A DNA stretch of 64,000 nucleotides from Metellina segmentata (Eukaryota > Arthropoda > Arachnida > Araneae > Tetragnathidae): positions 28,499,742 through 28,563,741 of the forward strand of contig OX375881.1 of assembly GCA_947359465.1 (NCBI GenBank), given 5' to 3'. The notes beneath the pieces were generated by a model. That model was not told the DNA's origin. It saw nothing but the letters and a program-made list of their open reading frames with translations, and searched no databases. This document shows positions 49,701 through 58,671 of the stretch, one piece after another (position 1 is the first letter of the stretch; each line of letters begins with the position of its first letter). The translations under genes and the position numbers were made by a program.

Positions 49701-52700
49701 TAGACTGAATATAGAATAATATTTCAATTTAATACATATTTTAAAATAGTTTTTTTAATTTAACAGTGGCCCCTGAACACTATAATATACAGGCCTTTAC
49801 ACTTTTGGATACCAACCTAATATATAAAGGCTAGTATATTATAGAACCACTCTTTTGAACAGATTCAAATGCAACTTTTCTGATTTAATCATTCATTTAA
49901 TGAAACGAATTTTATTAATCACCTGTCTTTTTAAACAACTATTATTTTTTCAAGTCATGCTGACAAGAAAAATTTTCAAATGGAAAATATGTGAGCAGTG
50001 AAAATATTAATAGTTAAGTCAAAGCAAAAATATTAAACTAAAGACATTTGATTTATAATATCAAAAAACAGATACATTTCTATGACTAAAACCCTGGTAC
50101 ACAAACCTAATTAAATAGAAAAAATTTCAGGAAATCTTTATTAAAATAAGACTTTAGATCTAACATAAGCTGAAAAATATCAGGGTTGTAATCACACAAA
50201 ATTTTATTACATATATATATATACTAATAGATTATCAATACCTTGTTAATAACAGCAGCTGCAACCAAGCTATCATAGGAGGAAAATATTTCAACAAAGT
50301 CAAAAGTTGAACTAACATTTGACTCTAAATCAGTCAAATCTGCTGTCTGAAACATGTAAAATAAGTCACTATTAGTTGAGAGTGTAATTTACAATATACA
50401 AGAAAATGATGTAACATACAATGCTGATTAATATTTTGGTGAGTGTTCATTACATATGAATAATTTCCATTGATGAAAATATGAATTTATAAAATGCAAC
50501 AAAGAATTCAAATACTTTAAACACAGCGACATGATGTTAAATAACAAAAATATAACGTTTGAAAACCCCAAGAGCTACTACAAAATATTGAACTACAACA
50601 TGAATTTTGATACGTAACTTCTGATTTAATGAGATCAAAGTGAAAAAGGTAACAGCTAAAGTTTCAACCATTAGGTGAAACTATTGAAAAGTAATTATTT
50701 TGTCTGAGGTTTAAAACTAATAAAATTCTAAGATAGATTAAAGACTAAAGAAAAGTAAACATAATAAAATGGAATATTTGAATGCAATTATTAAAATAAA
50801 AATAAAATTAAAGAAACAACAAATAAACCTGCAAAGGAGGAAATTCCTGACATTCTTCAACAAGTGTACTTATGACACTTTTTAAAGCAGCGTGCGCAGT
50901 TGTAGGCGTGATGCCATTTTCAGATGGTAAATCTATAAAATTTTCATTATATAGTAAGAAGAAAAATATAACATTTTAATACATATTTGCAAGATAGATT
51001 ACCACGAAAATGCGAACATCTGCTTCTTCTACTTTAGTTTAATACAGGAAAATAACTACTTTAGAAAAACTTTTAAGACTATCATGTAAACAATATTAAG
51101 GAATAATTACAACAGGAATGTAAGGGCATAATTTATTTTGAATAATGTGATGACAAATTTGTTGGTTTTTTCTTGACAAGAAATTTAAAAAATTAAAATT
51201 TTGGTTCAAGCAAATGAATTTTCAATTATTTTTGCCACATGAATTCACATTAGCTTACAGACCATTGCAAATTTCTTATGTGAGTTGAATCTTTCATTGA
51301 CGGAAAGTGGTTTTACATATTGGTAAATGTACCTTTTCAAATTTTAAAGATCAACAGCGATTCTAAATATGTATAACTGCCAATATGGATTTATAATTTA
51401 CTTAGTAAATAAACAAGAGGTAAAATTTTCAAGTTTAACTTACTATGCAAAGCTTTCTGCAAGGCTTTAGATAAGTTTTGAATAGCTTCCACTAATTTCA
51501 CATGATATGCAGAAAATAAATTTACATCTGAAAAAGAAAAGTTAAAAATTTTATACTCTTGCAAACATTTTATAATTACTGGAATTAAGTTCCCCCTCAA
51601 ACAACTATAATTCAATTCAAGCTTCTATATAAAAAAGATAAAAATTGATCAATTGAGAAAATACAATTAAAATGAGCTAACAGTTAACTAGAAATAAGAG
51701 TTAATATAAAAGTAAGCATTCTTCATGGAAATAGCTTCTAAAAATTAAAAATTGATTTTGAAAGATTACATATGAATAATTTCCATTGATGAAAATATGA
51801 ATTTATAAAATGCAACAAAGAATTCAAATACTTTAAACACAGCGACATGATGTTAAATAACAAAAATATAACGTTTGAAAACCCCAAGAGCTAATGTACA
51901 CAGGGTGATCAAAATATACAGCCACATTACAAAAACATATTTTCTGAGTTAGGTGTAAAAATGGGTGCTTCCTATGACAGGTTGTGAAACTAAGTTGACA
52001 ACTATTAATTTAAAATTTCTTGACAAGTCTCGACCAGACTAAAAGCCACTGTGTACATTAAATCTGTTCTGGCCTCAAATGTCGTCATGTTGTGGAGCCA
52101 CCTCAGGTATGACTTCATCATCTGACCGTGGTTCAAAACTATGAGGTGTTGTCCCCAAATCATTCCGTTCAGGATTGATTCCAGACAGATAGTCACCAAT
52201 AGCTCATTGTGTTGCTCCAGTCAAACATTAATTCAACCCCCTCCTTCTCCACAAGTATGGCATAAAAAAGTGTAATCGATTTTTCTTTAACAAGAAATGG
52301 TTGAAATGTAAAATTGTTGATTTATAAAAGTGGCTCTATATGATTACCAACTATACATTATTCTTAATAACGAGGTCATAAAAACAGCAACATATATTTA
52401 TTACTTACAAATAGTGGAATTTGGATACAACTGATCAACCAGAGCATCATCCAAAGTTCCTCCAAGAAGGCCTTCCAAAATGGTTTCTATACTATAATGA
52501 ATTTCAGCTAATTCTTCTTCATCACCCACTTCTTCATCTTCTTCCTCACAGTCCCCATCATGAGATGACAGATCTTTAAAAAAAAATAATAAAAAAAAAA
52601 AAAAAAAAAAAAACAGCATTAATACATTAACCAGTAATACATGTCTTAAAAGTAATTTTTAAATAAACTATTGATAAGAATTACTGTTTTAGATTTAAAA

Positions 52701-55700
52701 TAAAATTTTTTAAATAATAGTGTAGATCTTCTGAACATAAGAGATGATTGTTTGGGTTATATATAAGGGTTGTTCAAATGAAAAGGTACGAAACGACACT
52801 GTGGTTATAAATGAAGACTTTCTTCAAAGTATACACCATAGGCCTGAGCACAACGATCCCATTGATTAACAAGCCGAAGGATTCCTTGTTTCCAGAATTC
52901 ATGTGACCATGACGAGACCCAGTCCTTCACAGAGTCCTTGAGTTCGTCATCCGAGTCGAAGTGCTACCCTTTTAGATGACCAAACACATGGAAATCGCAG
53001 GGCGACATGTCCGGGCTGTAGGGCAGATGGTCAAACTGCTCCCACTTGAACTTGGCCAGTTCAGTGCGTGTGACCCTGGAGACGTTTGGACGCGCGTTAT
53101 CATGGAGCAGAACCACACCATCCGTGAGCAGCCTCAGTCTTTTGTTCTTGATGGCACCAGCTCTCATCACCTGTGACGATCCACTCCAGGAAAGCAGAGT
53201 CTTCATGATACCGAAACAGATGTTGAAGTGCTAGCCCCATACGCAGTTCCTTTTGCTGGTTGGTGATCTGCTTCGGATCCCACTGCACGCACAACTTCCG
53301 ATAAAGTAACCTGTCATGAACAATTGTCCACACTGTTCCAACGCTGACATCCACCTTCACCGCCAACATTCGCAATGTGACACGCCGATCATTTTTCACT
53401 AGGTCGTCCCACCTTGTCGATGAGATCGGCCGTGATGACTGTGTTTGCCTGGCCTGGTTTCGGGTTATCAACCAAACTCTCATGGGCAGCACGAAAACGG
53501 GCACTCCATTTTCTCACTGACTTGTCGGACACAGAGTCTTCCCCCTATACGGTCATCATCAGGCGATGAATAACGGACGGTTTAACACCTTCCGCTGTCA
53601 GAAATCGGATAACGCCTCGCTGCTCCTCAATCGTCAAATTTTGCAATGTTAACGCCATCCTGTCCTCACATGCACTGCCGCATCAATTGGATGGTGCTCT
53701 TTATAAGCGCATCTGCACTCTCCTGCGCATGCAGGGGCCCGCTCTGATCCACGCCGGAGATTCCAACAGCATCCCTAGATGTCTCGCTACGTTCTCCCAT
53801 AGCGGCATAGGCAAATATGCTAACGGTTACGTTGTTACACCGTTTCGTACCTTTTCATTTGAACACCCCTTGTAGCATAAAGGTCGCACTTGGCCAAGTT
53901 GAGACAAGACAAACACCAAGTAAATGGACAAACACAAACAAGGAAAGTTTTACTGACAAAGAAGAGAAAAATACAGCCAGGGAGGAATCGAACCTATACT
54001 GCATACAACTTGCTAGGGCAGTGGGCAAACCTGATGAGCCCCTTCCGAACATATATTGCTTAGAGTAATTTTGTTTCAACTCTACATTCAGTTTAAAGAA
54101 CATATCATCATTTTACTTTAAAACCTCATAAGTCATGAAATCAAAAAAATTTCCAGCAGCAATAAATAGCTAGATGATAAATTCTAGGTTAGCTATGAGA
54201 TACAAGGTTTAAAATTCACTAATGAGGGCTTCATGTGATTTAGACTTGAGAACCAAATGTTAAGAAATATTTTTAACCAAATGTTAAAATCCCCAAGCTA
54301 AAATAATTCAGCATGCAGAGTTTTGATTGTAAAACAATGATATAAGTATTGAGTTTTTAAGTATGAATTGAATGATGGAATCTTTAAAAATATTTCTTTT
54401 ATGCAGGAGGTGAGAAATGAATTCGGGATAGGAAGGAAAGTTATTTGAGTGCTGCAAATTAAAGAGAAACTGAAAAAGCAAACAAATGTACCTGTCATTT
54501 TCAAATCTTTAATTAAGGAATGCGAACTAAGTAGTTTCATCAGAGGCAAATCACCGGCAGCCCCATATCCAGAATCATTTTCACTGTCAGCTGTTTGTAA
54601 ATACACACATCTCTTTAGTATGTATTAGCTAATATTTTCATACAAATTAGTTTATTTACTATACATAAAAATTAACAAACTCTGCCATCCTACTCTAAAC
54701 AATATAATTTTACGCATACACTCAAAACACAAATGTAAACATAAAAAACAGAGCTTGGAATTGTAATGATTAATATTTTCATCTTTTATACAATAAAATA
54801 ATAAACATGTCATTACAACTGCTCATATATTTATATGATAAATCCTAAGATATTTTTAATAACACTTATAATAATTCAGCATTATAAAAATACACTACCC
54901 TACAATAATGGACCGTACAGCAAGATGTGATAGTATATGGGAAATAATACATGTTTTAATTGGGGAACGGTCCCCACATGTTGCAATTACGCTAGTAAGG
55001 TTTTGATACACAGCTATGGGTATTTGTGGCCATTCCTGCTGCAAAAATATCGGCAGCTCAGATGTAGATTTCGGACATGGCTTCCCGGTCTGTAAGTGTC
55101 GCTCTAACTCGTCCCACAAATGTTCTATGGGGTTTGGTTTGGGACTCTGAGCAGGCCAGGGAAGATGTTTTACATCCATATCTTCATACCACTGCTTGAC
55201 ATGACATGGAGTGTTGTTGTCGTGGAAGTAACATTCGTACATTCCATAAAATTGCTAATGCGTAGGAAGAACCTAATTTTCCAAAATGTTCATGTAGACG
55301 TTAGCATTCAATTTAACAGGAAAAACATGCAAGGGTCCCAGGCCATACCACGAAAAACACTCCCAAACAGTAGTCAGATTTTATGCAAATGGCGTCTGGT
55401 GCATTATTGTAGGGTAGTGTATTTTAATGTGATATTAATTCAAATGGATTTAATGGGACAATGATACATGGGATAATGATACAGTGTTTTTACGACTAGC
55501 TGGGTTCGTTCCTTAAACAGTTTACTTTACCAGTAATATTGTAAAATCAAAATTCTGAAACTGCACAAAATAATCTTTCATTTAAAAATGCAGAATTAAT
55601 TTTGCTTTCTGAAAATTTGAGGTTAATACAGAAGTTTGAAATAGGGAAGCATTTTTACAAAACCCATATTGAAAAAATCCAAAAGTGCAACTTTCAAAAT

Positions 55701-58174
55701 ATATAAAGTTAAAATTTTTTAATAAACGTAAATTAAATAAATACATACAAATTCTCCTGTTTCGGTAAAAATTTTGCAAAGCCTTTGCTGCACTAAAATT
55801 TCCAAAGCTAGTCCTAATGCGGTTGCTTATCCATTCACGAGAGGCTGCATTAAAATGTCTGTAAAACAAAACAGTTATATAAGACATGAGAAATAAAATA
55901 AAATTTTATATACTTAAAAAAAGATATTGATACTAGTATACAATCTTACAAATCCCTATGTCATGTTAATTAGTTAAAATATATCTACAATTTGCTATAT
56001 ATTCAAAAGAATGGAATGATGTACTTTTAACTTAGTCAAATTTAATTTAGAACTAAATTAAATATAATTGTCAAAGTATTTGATATACATACTTTTGCTT
56101 TTCACAGGCACTACACAGCCATTGCTTAGAAGAATAATCCCATGAAGAACATGAGCGACAAATGTAAAACCGACAATCACAACACAACAATTTCCTTTTA
56201 AAAAGCAAGTTGAATGTTGAGCAGCAGAGAACACAATATTTGTCATTAAATCCTTCTCTTTTTGAAAGTATGTTCCGTTGAGCTATTAGATCACTTAGAT
56301 CTTGATGCAACTTCCTGAAATAAATTCCTGCATATAGATACAAAATAAAACAAATGCAGAAAATAAAGATTTTTGAAAGCCCATCACGCATTCTTTCATA
56401 TATGTTTTTTCAAACAATAGAGTATTTTTATAACCTTTTCTAAAATTATAAAGCATATTTCAAAACCTAAAAGCTGATTCAAATGATTTAGAATATTGGA
56501 GAGCACTGGGACAAATGGCTTGACCACCAATATTTGGCATTTGTAAAAAACTTGTTTAAATGAAATGCATTATTCATTGTACTTTCAATGTACAATTTTT
56601 CTAATGCAATACCAACGTGGATGCATTTTTAAAATGTAAACCAAAGTGTAAAAAAATCATGATTTTTTCAAAAAAACCAATTAATCGGATTTATTTGATT
56701 TAAATCGGATTTATTTGATTTAAATCAAAAATCGGATTTTTTTATTTAAATTTCTGTAGGGCCTATAAATTTGTTAAATAAAAAATAGAGTTTCTGACAT
56801 GACATGTAAACTAATATTTAATTAAGCAAACAACCGGAATTTGTGATATGGTAAATTAATATTTATTTTACTAAATATCATTGTGTGTTACATGACAATA
56901 CATTTAAAAAATGAATTTTCAAAACAAGAGCAAAAGATAAGACATTTGTTTAACTTTAAAACACAAGTTGACATCCTCCATAGTTTTTCTTGAGTAAATT
57001 AACATCATCATGTTAACAAATGTATCAGTAAGTGTAAGTGAGACCTAAATTAGTCTGATAAAATAAATATTTGTTATGGGTCACTACTTTTAAAGTGAAA
57101 GGTGACTGTTTCAGGGTGCATTTTGCAAAATAAAAGATGTTCATTGTGTTTAAACTTTCATCCTTTTAAATAGAAAGCTCAGTTGAATTTTTTATTTAAT
57201 AAATTATTAATCACATTAACTGTGTTATTTTGTATTTATGTCTCAATTAAAAAAAAGTAGTTGAAAAATCACTATAGCTAAGCCATTGGTCAATCAATTA
57301 AAGGGGTAACAAGTACTTTAAGCCTACTTTGTGGTGATTTTCTTTGGCTGTCTGTACATTTACGTAGATGTAGGCCTACTGCTTTATTGTTTGTAACATA
57401 AAATTATGCATGAACATTGTACAAACTTTCAAATAGATGTCAACTTATTTTTTACTTTACTGTTTGGCAGAATCCCTGACTCAGCACTCAACAGATTACT
57501 TAGTCCATAGACACCTCAAATTATTTGCAAGTGTCCAGTGCCAAACATTTTTTTTTTAAAGCTCATCAATACGAGGTGTAGCCATTAGTGCTGAAATCAC
57601 CATGTGTGCAGAAAGTTCAAAGCATTTGACGAATTCTGTGATTTTTCTAGAGTGTATTTACTTAGTTAGAAAAATGTAAGATTGGTTGTGATTTAAATCA
57701 ATGATTAAAAAATTTTTTTTTTTAAATTAAAATCATGATTTTAATCGTTGATTTAAATCAAGTGATTTAAATCTTGACACCCTGATGTAAACGGTGCAAA
57801 ATTAATAAATTGATATGGTTACCAGCATCTACCTAAAAGCATTTACAAAAACCATTCATTTTACAGACTACTCTTGTAAATAGTTTTGATATTTTCTATC
57901 AATTAGTTTAATTTGATCTACTGCAGACAACATACTACACAAGACTCCAAACTATAAAAACAATACTACTCACAAAAATTACAAAATGTTGCACTAAATA
58001 ACAAGCTAAATAAATCAGTGTTTTAGACATTTACTTAAGCAAGTTGAAACAAAAATCAAACACATACCCCAAACTGCTATCTTCCTTTTGGAGCTGGTCA
58101 AATTCATTTTGAATAGAATCTAAAACATTGCGACATTCAAATGTAGAAATAGTGGGTATATCAGGTTTTCCCAT
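34425..58174 (-). CDS. Exophilin (Slac2/MyRIP/melanophilin-like) Rab27 effector, 18 coding exons
   Basis: Eighteen segments flanked by GT-AG sites join in consistent phase into 2934 nt (977 aa plus stop). Residues 14-60 form a charged helix (start VLDSIQNEFDQLQ), followed by an FYVE-like zinc finger with CxxC pairs at C63/C66, C80/C83, C88/C91 and C103/C106. A second helix follows (REW at 117-119, then FGNFSAAKAL). This helix-finger-helix order is the Rab27-binding domain of exophilins. In that family the domain grips GTP-Rab27 on secretory vesicles or melanosomes, and the Slac2 branch links them to myosin and actin. No C2 domain follows, which argues against synaptotagmin-like (Slp) proteins. 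The middle (about 185-650) is acidic and Ser-rich and looks disordered. A short coiled-coil-like segment at about 787-810 (VYVRSGKVFTLENRIRRLE) and a basic then acidic tail end the protein. The start ATG lies at 58172-58174, just downstream of a leader splice acceptor. Family membership is well supported; the exact orthologue is not. Confidence 0.85.
34794..36145. other. Intron 17, with a GC-richer unidentified repeat
   Basis: About 35100-35460 is less AT-rich and contains ACGTGGACACAACACGT and tandem-like gaps typical of an LTR or other mobile fragment. No ends or coding motif were identified. Confidence 0.3.
36146..36226 (-). CDS. Exophilin-like gene, exon 17
   Basis: The acceptor TTTAATTAG and donor GTAATGTTT flank 27 codons (residues 829-855). 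The exon is basic (DQEKVKRAKPCRK) and phase 0 on both sides. Confidence 0.72.
37309..37434 (-). CDS. Exophilin-like gene, exon 16 (coiled-coil segment)
   Basis: The acceptor CTTTTTCTAG and donor GTTTGATTT flank exactly 42 codons (residues 787-828). VYVRSGKVFTLENRIRRLER forms heptads. A comparable 'V..GKV..LE' coiled segment occurs near the C-terminus of MyRIP/melanophilin-type effectors; this is a recollection of the family, not an alignment. Confidence 0.78.
38812..39613. mobile_element. hAT-like element with TTTAAAT-rich ends (relative of 56642)
   Basis: Left end CAAGGTATGCCGATTTAAG and inverse right end CAGGGTGTGAAAAAAAATC are followed inside by ATTTAAAATCAA-type sequence, like the better copy at 56642. 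The flanking 8-mers GTATTGAA and GTAGTAGA match only partly. Confidence 0.5.
39669..40048 (-). CDS. Exophilin-like gene, exon 15
   Basis: The acceptor TTTTTTGCAG and donor GTAATATTT flank 380 nt (residues 660-786). A dense module at its start (EREHKKWLNAVPLKNNPYS) looks structured and constrained, unlike the disordered sequence before it. The rest is Ser-rich and ends with an acidic helix (PEEALNSFEEK). Confidence 0.8.
40907..40927. repeat. Poly-A tract in intron 14
   Basis: An uninterrupted run of A's with no retroelement body attached. Confidence 0.6.
41000..41164. mobile_element. 165-bp pogo/Tigger-type MITE
   Basis: The ends CAGTACAAAGTCCCAAAATCC and (inverse) CAGTACAAAGTCCAAAATC are flanked by TA on both sides. 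There is no coding capacity. Confidence 0.78.
42111..42159 (-). CDS. Exophilin-like gene, exon 14 (mini-exon)
   Basis: Only 49 nt (residues 644-660, NQVCSESNFVGTPPRP) lie between the acceptor TATTTTTAG and donor GTAATAATT. It is needed to keep phase between exons 13 and 15, which supports it despite its size. Confidence 0.68.
42792..43060 (-). mobile_element. SINE family 1 in intron 13
   Basis: A full body with the tRNA-like head at the right (TGGGCTACCATAGCC read on +) and the end TTAATTAATGTTGCACTG. Confidence 0.78.
43231..43888 (+). mobile_element. Tigger/pogo element, internally deleted
   Basis: The ends CAGAACTCCAATTATCC and (inverse) CAGTAGAACTCCAATTAACC are flanked by TA (43229-43230, 43889-43890). 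Inside, out of frame with itself, lie remains of the transposase C-terminus: GFQIISDDEL across a frame change, then SACKAFECLDTAAKIYGVAA and HLQLLTAPSACK. This part follows the catalytic domain in Tigger-like transposases. The catalytic core is gone. Confidence 0.75.
44012..44127 (-). CDS. Exophilin-like gene, exon 13
   Basis: The acceptor TTTTATCAG and donor GTAATATTG flank 116 nt (residues 605-643), a Lys/Glu/Ser-rich linker that ends in phase 0 at a Met codon. Confidence 0.75.
44431..44467. repeat. Perfect 16-bp inverted repeat in intron 12
   Basis: TGCACAGGCAAAATAT and its exact inverse are separated by TTAAT, so the sequence can fold as a hairpin. No target duplication was seen. Confidence 0.8.
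45240..45652. mobile_element. 413-bp pogo/Tigger-type MITE
   Basis: The left end (TA)CAGTACAGTTTCCCAAATCC and inverse right end CAGTACAAAATCCAGAATC match the element at 41000. The right TA has become CA. Confidence 0.6.
45690..45790 (-). mobile_element. SINE family 2 head
   Basis: On the minus strand CGTGGCTCAGTGTGCATG, TGCTAGCAACCTTTGAG and GGTTTGATTCCTGTC form a tRNA-like A/B-box promoter. Part of the body continues to about 45660. Confidence 0.68.
46077..46315 (-). CDS. Exophilin-like gene, exon 12
   Basis: The acceptor TTTATTTCAG and donor GTAAGTATT flank 239 nt (residues 525-605). The sequence is Ser/Glu/Asp-rich (EEFSSELSENHS, EFSSDPEETIPEIEYSD) and predicted disordered. Several S/T-P and acidic S sites could be kinase targets. 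Confidence 0.8.
46655..47040 (+). mobile_element. Helitron fragment, 5' end
   Basis: CTCTACTATAATAAAAGTAAGTG and the family body (AAATTTGGCACACAGGTAGTC, then CAACGGATTTGAAATC) are present. The CTAG hairpin end is missing. Confidence 0.65.
47490..47730. repeat. Diverged tandem repeat (~130 bp) in intron 11
   Basis: Two units share TAGTTTC.CAGTGAATATCAAAATG, CAAAAGT.GATCAATA and CTAGAC.CCATG.AACTTTTTA, with scattered differences. Confidence 0.7.
48013..48407 (-). CDS. Exophilin-like gene, exon 11 (largest exon)
   Basis: The acceptor CTCTTTCAG and donor GTAAGTTT flank 395 nt (residues 394-525). It opens with an acidic helix (HIEEIEEITQEFTDSEDDK), runs through a disordered acidic part, then a basic patch (FRKKKRLPLYSNLKY), and ends with a Cys/Pro-rich segment. 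No domain is recognised. Confidence 0.82.
48494..48600 (-). CDS. Exophilin-like gene, exon 10
   Basis: The acceptor CATTTTTTAG and donor GTGAGTTC flank 107 nt (residues 358-393). The sequence is Ser/Asn/Glu-rich and low in order, ending FDLPIECV. Confidence 0.75.
49345..49456 (-). mobile_element. Short Helitron fragment
   Basis: CGGACTACCTGTGTCCCAAATTTCATG and AGACAGACATACAAACACCTCCTTTTATAATAG match the 5' part of the family in reverse. Confidence 0.55.
49615..49690 (-). CDS. Exophilin-like gene, exon 9
   Basis: The acceptor TTTTTCTTAG and donor GTATGCTAT flank 76 nt (residues 333-358), reading IVEESQSKYKKYVY and onward. The helical, charged sequence has no known motif. Confidence 0.72.
50242..50346 (-). 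CDS. Exophilin-like gene, exon 8
   Basis: The acceptor CATGTTTCAG and donor GTATTGAT flank exactly 35 codons (residues 298-332), including FDFVEIFSSYDSLVAAAVIN. The exon is phase 0 on both sides, so it could be skipped without a frameshift. Confidence 0.75.
50449..50577. repeat. 129-bp direct repeat, copy 1 (intron 7)
   Basis: Identical base for base, by eye, to 51765-51893. The boundaries are where identity stops on each side. No terminal repeat structure. Confidence 0.85.
50829..50932 (-). CDS. Exophilin-like gene, exon 7
   Basis: The acceptor TTTTATAG and donor GTTTATTTG (weak) flank 104 nt (residues 263-297), including ALKSVISTLVEECQEFPPLQ. The exon restores phase 0. It has no recognisable domain. 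Confidence 0.75.
51444..51527 (-). CDS. Exophilin-like gene, exon 6
   Basis: The acceptor CTTTTTCAG and donor GTAAGTT flank 84 nt (residues 235-263). The helical sequence contains VKLVEAIQNLSKALQKAL. The phase links exons 5 and 7. Confidence 0.78.
51765..51893. repeat. 129-bp direct repeat, copy 2 (intron 5)
   Basis: Same orientation as copy 1. Exons 6 and 7 lie between the copies. Confidence 0.85.
52033..52236 (+). mobile_element. SINE family 1, 5'-truncated, intron 5
   Basis: It begins in the body (CTGTGTACATTAAATCTG) and ends at TCAAACATTAATTCAA. Confidence 0.72.
52409..52573 (-). CDS. Exophilin-like gene, exon 5 (acidic stretch)
   Basis: These 165 nt (residues 180-235) lie between the acceptor TTTTTTTTTAAAG and donor GTAAGTAAT. 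The exon carries a strongly acidic run (CEEEDEEVGDEEE), then a helix with IETILEGLLGG. The intron side of the acceptor is an unusually long T tract (on the minus strand) of more than 30 nt. Confidence 0.8.
52764..53872 (-). mobile_element. Mariner (DD34D) element in intron 4
   Basis: The inverted ends (Y)AAGGG.TGTTCAAATGAAAAG plus GTACGAAAC are flanked by TA on both sides. The 1.1-kb length fits a slightly deleted mariner. It inserted into the tail of a family 2 SINE. Confidence 0.85.
52850..53658 (-). pseudogene. Mariner transposase, frameshifted and deleted
   Basis: Start at ATG 53658-53656 (MALTLQNLTIEEQRGV). A stop (TAG) and a frameshift near 53419 break the HTH half. Catalytic Asp 1 lies in TGDESWCHQ. 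A deletion after TEAAHG removes part of the core. Asp 2 (HDNARP) and Asp 3 (SPCDFHVFG) remain exactly 34 residues apart, the DD34D pattern. Another stop follows HLKG at 52964. It is not functional. Confidence 0.85.
53873..54055 (-). mobile_element. SINE family 2, tail interrupted by the mariner
   Basis: On the minus strand it runs from a tRNA-like head (GGGCTCATCAGG, GGTTCGATTCCTCCCTGG) to CTTGGCCAAGTGCGACC. The rest of the tail (ACCCAAACAATC) lies beyond the mariner at about 52745-52763. Confidence 0.72.
54492..54590 (-). CDS. Exophilin-like gene, exon 4
   Basis: The acceptor TTTACAAACAG and donor GTACATTTG flank 99 nt (residues 147-180). The exon reads SDSENDSGYGAAGDLPLM and ends in a Leu/Ser-rich helix. 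The phase matches both neighbours. Confidence 0.8.
54893..55419 (-). mobile_element. Tc1-like element, internally deleted, intron 3
   Basis: CACTACCCTACAATAATG and its inverse are flanked by TA on both sides. The minus strand keeps the C-terminal half of a transposase: FHDNNTPCHVKQWYED, then WPAQSPKPNPIEHLWDELER. The catalytic Asp and Glu are still visible, spaced a little short of 34. The N-terminal half is missing. Confidence 0.85.
55749..55858 (-). CDS. Exophilin-like gene, exon 3 (SHD2 helix)
   Basis: The acceptor TTTTACAG and donor GTATGTAT flank 110 nt (residues 110-147). The sequence SREWISNRIRTSFGNFSAAK matches the position and pattern of the second Rab27-contacting helix (EW, then a basic helix, then FG.FSAAK). 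The usual aromatic pair after W is replaced by I-S. Confidence 0.82.
56093..56314 (-). CDS. Exophilin-like gene, exon 2 (FYVE-like zinc finger)
   Basis: The acceptor TTTATTTCAG and donor GTATGTAT flank 222 nt encoding residues 36-110. The first base completes Gly36. Four CxxC pairs (CVLC, CCDC, CRSC, CSAC) with a WLC before the last pair are the two-zinc finger of exophilin Rab-binding domains. Confidence 0.88.
56642..57784. mobile_element. 1.14-kb hAT-like non-autonomous element in intron 1
   Basis: Left end CAAAGTGTAAAAAAATCATG and inverse right end CAGGGTGTCAAGATTTAAATC are flanked by a perfect 8-bp duplication ATGTAAAC (56634-56641, 57785-57792). Subterminal TGATTTAAATC repeats occur at both ends. 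No transposase. Confidence 0.82.
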
Positions 58175-58205
58175 TCCGTTTATAGAGAAATTATGTTTTC
58201 AGAAG
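58068..58205 (-). CDS. Exophilin-like gene, exon 1 (start codon, SHD1 helix)
   Basis: The acceptor TTTTTTCAG ends at 58206, giving 31 nt of leader, then ATG at 58174-58172 and 107 coding nt (residues 1-36). The donor is GTATGTG at 58067. The amphipathic helix VLDSIQNEFDQLQKE is the first half of the Rab-binding domain. A splice acceptor just before the leader implies at least one upstream noncoding exon. Confidence 0.8.
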
Positions 58206-58671
58206 CTGAAAAAAGAATAAATTATATCATGAATAACATGATGGATACTTCAGGTCAATTGACCATACAGCTGATCTCCAGTTTTCCAAACCCTTCATCT
58301 CTCTACGCCCCCGTTTTAAAGTAGTAAAAAGTATTATTAGTTACTACCTCACCTAATAATAAATTGTAATTGTAACTATGTTCATCAAGCTAGTTTGGAA
58401 ATAAAAGAGCTAATGGAACTGAAATTATATTAATTAAAATGAAATAACAAAAATAAGCTGCAAATAAACAATTATCTTGCTCACTCTATAAATAATTAAT
58501 ACTAATCACAAGTAAAATTAAAAATAATCATTCATGAGATATTGAGTTATGCTACCAATTTAACTTTATTAGGCTCTATTTTCATTAGTTTATCTTTAAA
58601 TGTCCAGTCAACTATTTACAGTACCTCTTTTTAGTAAACAAATACATGACAATGCATCACTCATGGTTCCC

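Noticed and set aside
55120..55464. 114-codon + strand frame
   Set aside because: Antisense shadow of the Tc1-like transposase remnant on the minus strand.
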